DNA of 64,000 bases from contig NZ_JACVQF010000219.1 in NCBI RefSeq assembly GCF_014534645.1, forward strand, positions 62,001-126,000, read 5' to 3'. A program made the position numbers and the translations under genes. This DNA is from Streptomyces griseicoloratus. GTDB lineage: Bacteria; Actinomycetota; Actinomycetes; Streptomycetales; Streptomycetaceae. Each line of letters begins with the position of its first letter. Positions within the stretch are counted from its first letter, which is position 1. Below, in pieces: positions 25,757 to 33,942 of this stretch. The notes under the pieces are model-generated. The model was not told the DNA's origin and did no database searches. It saw only the letters and a program-made list of their open reading frames with translations.

Positions 25757-27461
25757 CGGCCCTGCTCCATGACGATGTAGGTTTGATAATGGGTGGGAGT
25801 GTAGTAAGCAGAACCATCTGATCCGGTCACGATACGCTCACCTCCCCACTTAGGATTCTGTGCGGACTGGACAGTACCCCATTCTGTGTACTTGACAGGG
25901 TTGCCCTGGCTGTCAAACTCTGGCAGTTTGTACCCGCCGTTCTTCCCGCTATTTTCGAACGGCTTGGGGATGGAAGGGCCCATCAGTTGGGGGCCAGCTC
26001 CCTGCGCTTCCACCCCGAACTGCCGGATGTCCTGCAGCACTGCCCAGGACTCAGGTGGGACGTCCGTAGGGATCCAGCCCTTCAACGTGGGTAGCGGGCG
26101 GTTTCGGGGTCGTAGTGGCGGAAGTAGTTGTAGTGGAGGCCGGTTTCGGGGTCGTAGTACTGGCCCGGGAAGCGCAGTGGTGTGCACGTCGTGCTGTTCG
26201 CCGCCCAGGCAGTCGTGCCCCACAGCGTGCTTCGCGTTCGCCACGAGATCTCCCCCTGTTCGTCGATCAGTTCGCTGGGGGTGCCGACGAGGTCGGTGAT
26301 GATGGCGAAGAAGCGGGAGTCGATCTCCTGCTGCGAAGCCTCGGCGGTGAGGATGCGTTCCGTTTGGGCGAGGGGGCGCAGGCCCTGGTGGTCCCAGGTG
26401 AGGGTGACCGGGTGGGGGAGGTCGGGGGAGGTCGTGGTCTGTTCGCACAGCACCGTGCCGTCCCAGGTGAAGTCCACCCGCTCCGCGATCGTTTCGCCGT
26501 CCTCGGCCAGGCGGAGTTTTGCCGTGCGGCGACCCAGGGGGTCGTAGGTGTAGCGCCAGCGGACGCCGTCCGGAGTGACCACCGACGTCAGGCGGTCCTC
26601 GGCGTCCCATTCATAGCGCCAGGTGTCCGGCCTGCGGGACAGGCGGGTCTTCTGGCGCAGGGTGATGCGGCCCAGGGCGTCGTGTTCGTAGCGGACGCGG
26701 CCCGCGCGGGTGATGCGCGTGCCCGTGTATGCCCGTTCACCCGTCGCCTCGCCGCCCGGGTGGGACGACGGCCAGTCGGCGTGCGTCTGGTTGCCGGCCG
26801 CGTCGTAGGCGTACGTCTCCGTCCAGTCGGCCGCGTGGACCGCCGTCACCCGGCCGACCGCGTCCAGGTCGAAGCGGTGCGGGCCGGAGAGCTGGTCGTC
26901 GATGCCGGTCAGGTTGCCGTCGGCCCGGTAGGTGTAGGTCCGGTGCCGGACCCTTCGGCCGCCCGCGCCCGTCACCGACTGGCTCGTCAGGCGGCCCAGG
27001 GCGTCGAAGGCGTGTTCCAGGGTGATCGTCTCGCCGATGCGGCGGGACAGCTCGCGGCCCGCCTCGTCGTACGTGACGACGATGGAGCGGCCCGAGGCCA
27101 CCAGCCCCGTCCGGCGGCCCGCCGCGTCGTACGTCCATGTCGTCGTGGCCCCGGTCGGGGTCGTACGGCCCGTGCGTCGGCCCAGGTCGTCGTACGTGTA
27201 CGTCAGGGTGCGGCCGTCGACCGTCTCCTCCCGCACTCTGCCGTAACGGTCCCGCAGGATCGTCAGCGCCGTGCCGTCCGGGCCCGTCGCCTGGGCGAGG
27301 CCGTCGGTGAAGTCGTACGCGTAGGTCGTGACCCGGCCGGCGGCGTCCTTGCGGACGACCTGGCCATGTTCGGGATCATCACATTGTCGCATTGCCGATC
27401 GCAACGCGGCCCTCTGGTCCCTGCCGCGGAAGCGCGAGCCCGGCAGCACGGCCCTTGTCAC
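25753..27461 (-). pseudogene. Truncated RHS toxin with RNase Sa-like tip, frameshifted
   Basis: The 3' part of an RHS-repeat toxin. Many YD repeats are seen between about 27370 and 26090 (TYAYDFTDG, YTYDDLGRRTGR, WTYDAAGRRTG, YEHDALGRITLRQ), then the RHS core end FPGQYYDPETGLHYNYFRHYDPETARY. The frame stops at 26082. The toxin tip continues in another frame from about 26095 to 25753: VPPESWAVLQDIRQ, YTEWGTV, GGERIVTG and YYTPTHYQTYIVMEQ. These match RNase Sa/barnase, with the catalytic Glu, Arg and His present. The N-terminal two thirds of a normal RHS protein are missing and no start or signal is seen. One base added in the C run near 26090 would rejoin the frames. Confidence 0.85.
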
Positions 27462-27470
27462 TTACGGGAG

Positions 27471-27515
27471 TTGGTCCGGACCTACCTCTTGACACCCTCA
27501 ATTGGTCTGGACCAC
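27471..27515 (+). promoter_or_regulatory. chiA promoter with two DasR/chitinase-type boxes
   Basis: Two related boxes, TTGGTCCGGACCTA (27471-27484) and TTGGTCTGGACCAC (27502-27515), flank a TTGACA -35 candidate at 27489-27494. Paired 12-bp direct repeats of this kind are the classical elements of Streptomyces chitinase promoters and match the DasR-responsive element (ACTGGTCTAGACCACT). Expected: repression by the GlcN-6-P-sensing regulator DasR and induction by chitin. Confidence 0.8.
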
Positions 27516-27575
27516 CTTGTACTTCAGCGGTGGCCACCGTCCCCATCCCTCCCCACTCCCCCACCGGAGGCTCCA

Positions 27576-29279
27576 GTGGACCCCGTACGCAGACGGCGCA
27601 GACGCCGGCTCGGTACCTGGTCGGGTGCCGTCACCGCCGCCCTGGCCCTCGCGGTCACGGCCGTCGGCCCGGCATCCGCCGCGGACGTCAACAACGTCAA
27701 GAACGCCGGCTTCGAGTCCGGTCTGAGCAGCTGGACCTGCTCGGCGAACAGCGGTACGACCGTCGCCTCCCCGGCGCACGCGGGCTCCGCCGCGCTGAAG
27801 GCCACGCCGGCCGGGCAGGACAACGCCCGGTGTTCGCAGAGCGTCGCGGTGAAGCCCAACTCGACGTACACGCTGAGCGCCTGGGTGCAGGGCGGGTACT
27901 CCTACCTGGGCGTGACGGGGACGGGCACGACGGACGTGTCGACCTGGACGCCGGGCTCCGACGCGTGGAAGCAGCTGAAGACGAGCTTCACCACCGGTTC
28001 GTCGACGACGTCGGTCACGGTGTACACGCACGGCTGGTACGGCCAGTCCGCCTACTACGCCGACGACGTTTCCGTGTTCGGCCCGGACGGAGGCGGCAAC
28101 GGCGAACCGGAGCCGACGGTCCCGGCCACCCCGGCCGGACTGAACGTCTCCGGGACGACGTCCTCCTCGGTGTCACTGGCCTGGAACACCGTGTCGGGCG
28201 CGACCGGCTACAACATCTACCGCGACGGTACGAAGGTCACGGCGGTGACCGGCACGTCGGCGACGGTGACCGGCCTCGCGGCCGCGACGTCGTACTCCTT
28301 CCAGGTCACGGCGACGAACGCGGCCGGTGAGTCCGCCAAGTCGGCGGCCGTGACGGCCCGTACGAAGGAGCAGGACGGCGGCGGCAACGGCGATCTGCCC
28401 AAGCACGCCGTGACCGGCTACTGGCAGAACTTCAACAACGGGGCTGCGGTCCAGAAGATCTCGGACGTCCCGTCCCAGTACGACATCATCGCGGTGGCCT
28501 TCGCCGACGCGACGGCGACGCCGGGCGCGGTCACCTTCAACCTGGACTCGGCCGGGCTGGGCGGTTACACGGTCGACCAGTTCAAGGCGGACATCCGCGC
28601 GAAGCAGGCCGCCGGGAAGAAGGTCATCATCTCGGTGGGCGGCGAGAAGGGCACCGTCTCGGTGAACGACTCGGCCTCGGCGACGGCCTTCGCCAACTCC
28701 GTGTACTCCCTGATGCAGACGTACGGCTTCGACGGCGTCGACATCGACCTGGAGAACGGCCTCAACGCGACGTACATGACGCAGGCGCTGCGTGCGCTGT
28801 CCGCGAAGGCGGGCCCGGACATGATCCTCACGATGGCGCCGCAGACGATCGACATGCAGTCGACGTCGGGTTCGTACTTCCGGACCGCGCTGAACGTGAA
28901 GGACATCCTGACCGTCGTCAACATGCAGTACTACAACAGCGGTTCCATGCTGGGCTGTGACGGCAAGGTGTACAGCCAGGGCACGGTGGACTTCCTGACC
29001 GCCCTGGCCTGCATCCAGCTGGAGGGTGGCCTCGACCCGTCCCAGGTCGGCCTGGGCCTGCCGGCCTCGACCCGTGCCGCGGGCGGCGGCTACGTGTCGC
29101 CGAGCGTGGTGAACAACGCGCTGGACTGCCTGACCAAGGCGACCAACTGCGGGACTTTCAAGCCGTCCAGGACGTACCCCGACCTGCGGGGCGCGATGAC
29201 CTGGTCCACCAACTGGGACGCGACGGCGGGCAACGCCTGGTCCAACGCGGTGGGTCCGCACGTACACGCGCTGCCGTAA
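27576..29279 (+). CDS. chiA: Secreted family 18 chitinase
   Basis: A 567-residue exported chitinase: a signal peptide with an Arg-rich start (VRRRRRRRLG, cleavage near GPASAA), then an N-terminal carbohydrate-binding-like domain (residues about 30-165, NAGFESGLSSWTC), a fibronectin III domain (about 175-265, LAWNTVSGATGYNIYRDG), a Gly-rich linker and a C-terminal GH18 domain. The catalytic motif FDGVDIDLENG has the acid Glu. GTG 27576 is set by GGAGG at 27566-27570. The architecture corresponds to Streptomyces ChiA, and the upstream boxes indicate DasR control. Confidence 0.93.
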   Translation: MDPVRRRRRRRLGTWSGAVTAALALAVTAVGPASAADVNNVKNAGFESGLSSWTCSANSGTTVASPAHAGSAALKATPAGQDNARCSQSVAVKPNSTYTLSAWVQGGYSYLGVTGTGTTDVSTWTPGSDAWKQLKTSFTTGSSTTSVTVYTHGWYGQSAYYADDVSVFGPDGGGNGEPEPTVPATPAGLNVSGTTSSSVSLAWNTVSGATGYNIYRDGTKVTAVTGTSATVTGLAAATSYSFQVTATNAAGESAKSAAVTARTKEQDGGGNGDLPKHAVTGYWQNFNNGAAVQKISDVPSQYDIIAVAFADATATPGAVTFNLDSAGLGGYTVDQFKADIRAKQAAGKKVIISVGGEKGTVSVNDSASATAFANSVYSLMQTYGFDGVDIDLENGLNATYMTQALRALSAKAGPDMILTMAPQTIDMQSTSGSYFRTALNVKDILTVVNMQYYNSGSMLGCDGKVYSQGTVDFLTALACIQLEGGLDPSQVGLGLPASTRAAGGGYVSPSVVNNALDCLTKATNCGTFKPSRTYPDLRGAMTWSTNWDATAGNAWSNAVGPHVHALP

Positions 29280-29299
29280 CCGACCCGGCCCCGGCCGAC

Positions 29300-29335
29300 A
29301 GGCCCCTCGCCCACGAGAACGTGGGTGGGGGGCCT
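29300..29335 (+). terminator. chiA terminator
   Basis: A stem of about 15 bp (AGGCCCCTCGCCCACG with CGTGGGTGGGGGGCCT, one mismatch) around a 4-nt loop, 20 bp after the chiA stop and followed by TTGTG. Confidence 0.8.
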
Positions 29336-29429
29336 TGTGCTGGCCTGCACGCACTCATCGAGGGGCCCATGATGTAGTGGCGCATGGGAGCACACTGCGA
29401 ACTCCCCTGCCCTGTCATCGAGGAAGTTG

Positions 29430-29852
29430 ATGCGACTTATCGGTTTCTATCGTGAGCTGTCAACGAATGACCCTTCATACGAAGAGAAGATGCCGGAGCC
29501 TGGTTCCGGGACAGCCCAATATCCTTCCAAAGAGGTGGGGCGTTACCTGACTTCAGGGCACCCCGTTCTCGACGTCACGGAGCTGACGACGGATGCGATC
29601 GGGAACCGTTTCCGTGTGCCTGGTGGCTCATCTGTGCTGACTGACGGCACACATGCATGGCGGGCAGATCTCGCACACTACGTAAATCACTACTCCATTG
29701 CTTTGCCCGCAGAGTTCACGCAGTTCATGGACAAGCATGGATACCGAGTTCCGCAGGTGACACGGAAGAAATTGATCGACATCTCGATGGACGTCACCCG
29801 GTTTCTCGGCTTCCGGGCCGATGCAGGTTCACGGCGCCGAGGCGACACCTGA
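29430..29852 (+). CDS. Hypothetical protein, possible immunity protein
   Basis: A 140-residue soluble protein (MRLIGFYRELSTNDPSYEEKM, GRYLTSGHPVLDVTELTTDAIGNRFRVPGGSSVLTDGTHAWRADLAHYV). It resembles small Streptomyces proteins found beside toxin genes, with no known catalytic motif. GAGGAAG at 29418-29424 supports ATG 29430. Third-position GC is clearly lower than in the core genes, a sign of transfer. It and the next gene run into the broken barstar copy and probably form one transcript. Confidence 0.65.
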   Translation: MRLIGFYRELSTNDPSYEEKMPEPGSGTAQYPSKEVGRYLTSGHPVLDVTELTTDAIGNRFRVPGGSSVLTDGTHAWRADLAHYVNHYSIALPAEFTQFMDKHGYRVPQVTRKKLIDISMDVTRFLGFRADAGSRRRGDT

Positions 29853-29862
29853 TCGACCGCCT

Positions 29863-30261
29863 ATGCCTTATTACGCCGACCTGAGTCCGTACACCTACGA
29901 TTCATCCGATCAGAACGCTCTGAGTGTTGGGTGGCTCGACAGCGATCACCCATATCCTACTGGGCCCACGCCTGATGGGCTGGTATCAGCTCTTGTGCAG
30001 CACGCCAACCATCCGGTAAACGTGCATCGCGGTATGCACTTCTGCAATCTCTGTCCAGATTTTCAGACAGCAAGGAGCAACATTTCGAGAGGGAACCATT
30101 TCATTGGGAGCGGAGAGATCCACATCAAAGGACGCGATGGCCGTGTTTACGCGGCGCCGCTAATGATAATTCACTACTTAGAGGCCCATCGATACCTGCC
30201 GCCGGAAGAGTTCTGTGCCGCTGCGCTCGGGGCGGACCGGCCGGATGGAACGGATAATTGA
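29863..30261 (+). CDS. Small hypothetical protein with HxC-x2-C motif
   Basis: A 132-residue protein (MPYYADLSPYTYDSSD..NALSVGWLDSDHPYPTG; GMHFCNLCPD; GRVYAAPLMIIHYLEAHRYLPPEEF). The combination DLSPYTY, HPYPTG, a CxxC and a C-terminal YLPP segment recurs in small proteins found in polymorphic-toxin neighbourhoods, from memory; function is unproven. The CxxC could bind zinc. Base composition is AT-richer than average. ATG 29863 is chosen because similarity-like content begins there; no strong ribosome binding site is seen. The stop overlaps the next start as TGATG. Confidence 0.65.
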   Translation: MPYYADLSPYTYDSSDQNALSVGWLDSDHPYPTGPTPDGLVSALVQHANHPVNVHRGMHFCNLCPDFQTARSNISRGNHFIGSGEIHIKGRDGRVYAAPLMIIHYLEAHRYLPPEEFCAAALGADRPDGTDN

Positions 30262-31082
30262 TGCCACACCTGATCACCCTCTCCAGGGACACGCCGATCT
30301 CGACCGTACATGCATTGTTGCCCAGTGGCCTCTTCTACTCGGCCAGGATGTCCGGGCGGGACATGCCTGACGCCGACGGAGTCTTCGCACAGTTCTACGA
30401 GCATCTGCGACTCCCCGACTATTTCGGCTGGAACTGGGACGCCCCGCGGGACTGCCTTCAGGATTTCCACTGGCTCCCCGCCACACACGTACTGGTGGCC
30501 ATTGACGACGCTGCGTACATTCTCCCGGAAATTGATGCATTCCCTACCGAATACTATCTGACGCAGCGAAATACCGGGACGGAAAGGCCGACATTCCAGG
30601 GCAGGAGAAAGTCACGATTCAGACCCGTCTTCAAGGCCGCGCTGCCCCCGTTGCCCGAGCACGAGGTCGCCCTGCGCCTGGCGCACCGACTGGAGCGTCA
30701 GCGGGTGCTGGAGGGCGACAGCCCCACCGAGTACGTCGGGGTACTGCATGAAGCCGCGCTGCGTATGCAGTTCGGTGGGCGGAAGGTGGCGCGTGGCCAG
30801 TTGGAGCATCTGCTCGCCTTCTCGGAACTGCCCCACGTGTCACTGCGGGTTCTTCCGTTCGCGGCCGGCGCCTTCCCGGGCGCCGGGCAGACCGTCGTCT
30901 ACATGGAGGGGCCCGTGCGACGGCTCGACACGGTCCAGATCGACAGTTCGCACGGGCCGGAATTCCTTCACCACGAGGCTCAGTTGTCCAAGTACCGGGC
31001 GCAGCTCGACTGGATGGAGCAGCACGCTCTGTCGCCCACGGAGTCGTACGCCCTCATCCAGGACATCGCCAACCAGCTCTGA
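30261..31082 (+). pseudogene. Chimera of a decayed barstar copy and the C-terminal half of a DUF5753 regulator
   Basis: An open frame of 273 residues joining two unrelated pieces. Residues 1-95 are a barstar paralogue of the gene at 25298-25756 (GLFYSARMSGRDMPDADGVF, LPDYFGWNWDAPRDCLQDF). After about 30540 the barstar homology continues in a shifted frame (AAKYRDGKADIPGQEKVT), showing a small deletion. From about 30640 the frame encodes the C-terminal domain of a DUF5753 regulator (HEVALRLAHRLERQRVLEGD..PTEYVGVLHEAALR, FGGRKVARGQLEHLL, LRVLPFAAGAFPGAGQ) without its helix-turn-helix. The regulator half is intact to its end but has lost DNA binding. It is probably non-functional debris from a recombination. 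Confidence 0.8.
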
Positions 31083-31091
31083 GGAGACACC

Positions 31092-31283
31092 ATGCCCGAC
31101 ATCACGTGGGAAGAGCCGTTCTGCGCCGAGGGATCGGCCTGCTTCCGTCTCGGCACCGACGACGCCGGCAACGCCTACATCGCCATAGCCGGCGAAGAGG
31201 ACGCCTACCTCACCGACAGCCGGGACGCCCTGCGCCGGATGATCCTGGACATCAAGGCGGGGAAGGCCGACCACCTCCTCTGA
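31092..31283 (+). CDS. DUF397 family small protein
   Basis: A 63-residue acidic protein (ITWEEPFCAEGSACFRLGTDDAGNAYIAIAGEEDAYLTDSRDAL), a member of the DUF397 family that normally accompanies HTH-DUF5753 regulators as in the Bld-type or Scr1-like pairs. GAGGAGACACC precedes ATG 31092, 10 bp after the DUF5753 fragment. Its usual partner is truncated here, so it is an orphan. Confidence 0.85.
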   Translation: MPDITWEEPFCAEGSACFRLGTDDAGNAYIAIAGEEDAYLTDSRDALRRMILDIKAGKADHLL

Positions 31284-31313
31284 GGCCGGTGCCGGGCAGC
31301 CGGCCGGCCTTCG

Positions 31314-31952
31314 TCAGCCTCCCAGGAGTCTTCCGAACGTCTCCCCCGCCACAGCGCGCAGCAGTTCGTCCTCGACCGCGCGCAGCCCTCCGCCGGACCG
31401 GCCGGCCCCGGACGACGCGCCGTACGGGCGTCCCTTGGCGCGCCAGACGTGTTCGGCGCCCGGCGTGGCAACCAGGCAGTCCATGCGGAGGTCCCCGGCG
31501 ATCCACAGGGCGCCCCGGCCGTCGCGCATGCGCAGCCAGATCTCCTCGGGCACGCTGGACTCCAGTTCCCGGGCCACCTGGCCGTCCGGTGCCAGCAGCA
31601 GGATCAGGCGCTTGCCGTCCGCAGTCCGCTCCAGCTGGCACGGCCAGGCCTGGAACGGATGCGCGGCGGCGATGCGTACCAAGGCCGCGTCGTTGGCGTA
31701 CGCCAGCCAGCCGCCCAGCCCGAAGAAACCCCCGAGCACGAGCCCGACCGCGCTGATGATGATGGCCGCTGTCGTTCCGAAGGGCCAGGCCGAGGCCGCG
31801 GTGAGGATCACCACCGCAAGCAGCGAGGCCAGTAGCGCCGTGCCCAACAGCGCGAGCCGGAGGTAGACCTTCCGCGAGTGGCGCAGCCGTTCGCCGACCC
31901 AGGACTCGGCCCGGCGCCGCGACACCTGGTACCCGTACTCGTTCGCCAACAT
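31314..31952 (-). CDS. Two-helix membrane protein of unknown function
   Basis: A 212-residue protein. A basic N-terminus (EYGYQVSRRRAESWVGERL) is followed by two closely spaced membrane helices (residues about 35-55 and 60-85; LALLGTALLASLLAVVILT, AIIISAVGLVLGGFFGLGG) and a cytosolic C-terminal domain of about 120 residues (PDGQVARELESSVPEEIWLRMRDGRGALWIAGD). No family is recognised. GAAGG lies 5 nt before ATG 31952. It is convergent with the DUF397 gene and separated from it by a small hairpin. Confidence 0.8.
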   Translation of the reverse strand: MLANEYGYQVSRRRAESWVGERLRHSRKVYLRLALLGTALLASLLAVVILTAASAWPFGTTAAIIISAVGLVLGGFFGLGGWLAYANDAALVRIAAAHPFQAWPCQLERTADGKRLILLLAPDGQVARELESSVPEEIWLRMRDGRGALWIAGDLRMDCLVATPGAEHVWRAKGRPYGASSGAGRSGGGLRAVEDELLRAVAGETFGRLLGG

Positions 31953-32098
31953 GAGCCTTCGCCCCCCGTGAGTTGGTCTGTACATGGTCTCCGGCCCGGC
32001 CCCTCCGTGGAAGGGCGGCCGCAGCGGTCACCGTGTGAAACATTTCCCCGGGCCCACCGCATCAATGAGGTGTAGGCAGCACGAGGGGGGTCACGCAC

Positions 32099-32608
32099 AT
32101 GAGGCAGAGGCGGGCGGACGAGTACGCCGAGTTCGCGGCGGCGCGGGCCGGGCATCTCTACCGGTCCGCGTGCCTGCTCACCGCCGGGGACACGCATCTG
32201 GCCGAGGATCTCGTGCAGGAGACCCTCGGGCGGCTGTACGTCCGCTGGGGACGCGTCTCGCGGGTCGGGAATCCCGCCGCGTACGCGCAGACCGTACTCA
32301 CCCGCGCGTTCCTCGCGCACCAGCGGCGGCGCAGCAGCGGTGAGCGGGCGACGGACGTGTTTCCCGACCTGCCCGGTGCCGGCGACGGGGACGCGTCCCT
32401 CCGGCTGACCCTGCTGGCCGCGCTCGCCCGGCTGCCCGCCAAGGACCGGGCCGTCATCGTCCTGCGGTACTGGGAGGACCGCTCGGTCGAGCAGACCGCC
32501 GACGTGCTGAACGTCAGCTCGGCGGCCGTGCGGACGCGGTGTGTCCGTGCGCTCGCCCGGCTGCGCGAACTGCTGGGCGAGGACCTCTCGGAGTACGCCA
32601 GACCCTGA
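32099..32608 (+). CDS. SigE-family ECF RNA polymerase sigma factor
   Basis: A 169-residue ECF sigma factor. Region 2 (LYRSACLLTAGDTHLAEDLVQETLGRLYVRW, about 15-65) and region 4 (LARLPAKDRAVIVLRYWEDRSVEQTADVLNVSSAAVRTRCVRALARLREL, about 110-160) are both present and joined by a short linker. The length and FLAHQRRR segment place it in the SigE-like group common in Streptomyces. GAGGGGGG precedes ATG 32099. The gene 58 bp downstream encodes a membrane protein that may be its regulator. Confidence 0.92.
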   Translation: MRQRRADEYAEFAAARAGHLYRSACLLTAGDTHLAEDLVQETLGRLYVRWGRVSRVGNPAAYAQTVLTRAFLAHQRRRSSGERATDVFPDLPGAGDGDASLRLTLLAALARLPAKDRAVIVLRYWEDRSVEQTADVLNVSSAAVRTRCVRALARLRELLGEDLSEYARP

Positions 32609-32666
32609 CGAGGACGCCGCTTCTCACGCTCTCTCATCTCACACCTTGCGGAAAGGGTGGTTCGCC

Positions 32667-33938
32667 ATGCCCGAAAACCAGTCCCCCGACCCCTTCGAGG
32701 GCCGGCTCACCGCCGCCCTGCGTGACACCGGGGACCGCTTCGACACCGACCGCGCGGCGCTCGTCGCCGGCGGGCAGACCCGCGGGCGTAGGGCCCGGAT
32801 GCGGCGCCGGGCCGGGGTGCTCGGCGGAGCCGCCGGGATCGCCCTGGTCGGGGTGGGCGGGGCGCTGCTCCTGCCGACGGAGGACTCGTCCGGCCCCGAG
32901 CGCTCCTCCGTGGCCTCCAGCACCACTGCGCGACCGTCCGCCTCCGCTTCCCCGGCTCCCTTCTCCGACGACGACCTCCTTCGTGAACTCAAGAAGCTGC
33001 TGCCCGAGGGCGAGTTCAGCGAAGAGGGGGCCAGGGGGACGGCCGACGAACTGGGTGCGTTCGCGCACCTCGTGTACGACGACGGGAAGGGAGCCGCCGC
33101 GATCGGCATCAGCTTCGCCCGGGTCGAGCCGGGCAGCCAGCAGATCCGTGAGCTGACGGAGTGCCCGGACAGGACGTTCGTCGAGTACGACGACTGCTCC
33201 ACCAGCCGGCTGCCCGACGGCTCGCTGCTCAAGCTGTACCAGGGTTACGAGTATCCCGACCGGCGCGTGGACACCAAGTTCTGGTCCGCCGACCTGGTCA
33301 CCTCCAAGGGGCAGCACGTCACGCTCAGCGAGTGGAACTCCCCCGCGCAGAAGGACGCCCCGATCACCCGCCCGAACCCCCCGTTGTCGACCGCTCAGCT
33401 GAAGGAGGTCGTCACCGCCGAGGTGTGGCGCCGGGTGGTGGACGCCCTGCCGGAGAACCCGAAGCAGCCGACGAAGAAACCCGCGGCGGACCCCCTGCCG
33501 CCTGGTGTCTCGGGCAAGAAGATCGGCGAGACGCTGACCGCGCTGCTCCCCCAGAAGCTGGACGTGGTCAAGCAGGGCGGTCAGGACACCGAGTACGCCT
33601 ACGTCGTCGTCGACGACGGCAAGGGCCAGAGCCTCGTCCAGATCAACGTGCAGCACGGCATGTCCGATGTCGCCGACCAGCTCTACGGCAACGGCGAGAC
33701 GCTTCCCGACGGCACGCGGGTCGCCACCCGGCAGGGGAACGGTGACGACCGCGTCGCGGGGGTGGTGATGTGGACCGTCGACACCATGCGGCCCGGCAGC
33801 GACGGGTTCCGGGTGGTGGTCAGCGCGTTCAACAACGGTGCCGCGCACGCCGAGCCTGGCCGCGCCACCCCCGCCCTGACCATGGAGCAGCTGAAGGAGA
33901 TCGCGCTCAGCCCGAAGTGGGATCAGCTCGCCAAGTAG
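32667..33938 (+). CDS. Single-pass membrane protein, putative sigma-factor partner
   Basis: A 423-residue protein: cytosolic N-terminus of about 50 residues, rich in Asp/Arg (PDPFEGRLTAALRDTGDRFDTDRAALVAGG), a membrane helix at about residues 52-72 (VLGGAAGIALVGVGGALLL), a Ser/Pro/Ala linker and an extracellular region made of two similar halves. SDDDLLRELKKLLPEGEFSEEG pairs with GKKIGETLTALLPQKLDV, and each half continues into YDDGKG or VDDGKG. This topology and its place after an ECF sigma gene suggest a membrane anti-sigma or sensor, which is inference. ATG 32667 is chosen by GGAAAGG. Confidence 0.8.
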   Translation: MPENQSPDPFEGRLTAALRDTGDRFDTDRAALVAGGQTRGRRARMRRRAGVLGGAAGIALVGVGGALLLPTEDSSGPERSSVASSTTARPSASASPAPFSDDDLLRELKKLLPEGEFSEEGARGTADELGAFAHLVYDDGKGAAAIGISFARVEPGSQQIRELTECPDRTFVEYDDCSTSRLPDGSLLKLYQGYEYPDRRVDTKFWSADLVTSKGQHVTLSEWNSPAQKDAPITRPNPPLSTAQLKEVVTAEVWRRVVDALPENPKQPTKKPAADPLPPGVSGKKIGETLTALLPQKLDVVKQGGQDTEYAYVVVDDGKGQSLVQINVQHGMSDVADQLYGNGETLPDGTRVATRQGNGDDRVAGVVMWTVDTMRPGSDGFRVVVSAFNNGAAHAEPGRATPALTMEQLKEIALSPKWDQLAK

Positions 33939-33942
33939 CGCC

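Noticed and set aside
26115-27575. Chitinase extended 487 residues upstream
   Set aside because: The frame is only the antisense of the RHS gene. The signal peptide and ribosome binding site fix the start at 27576.
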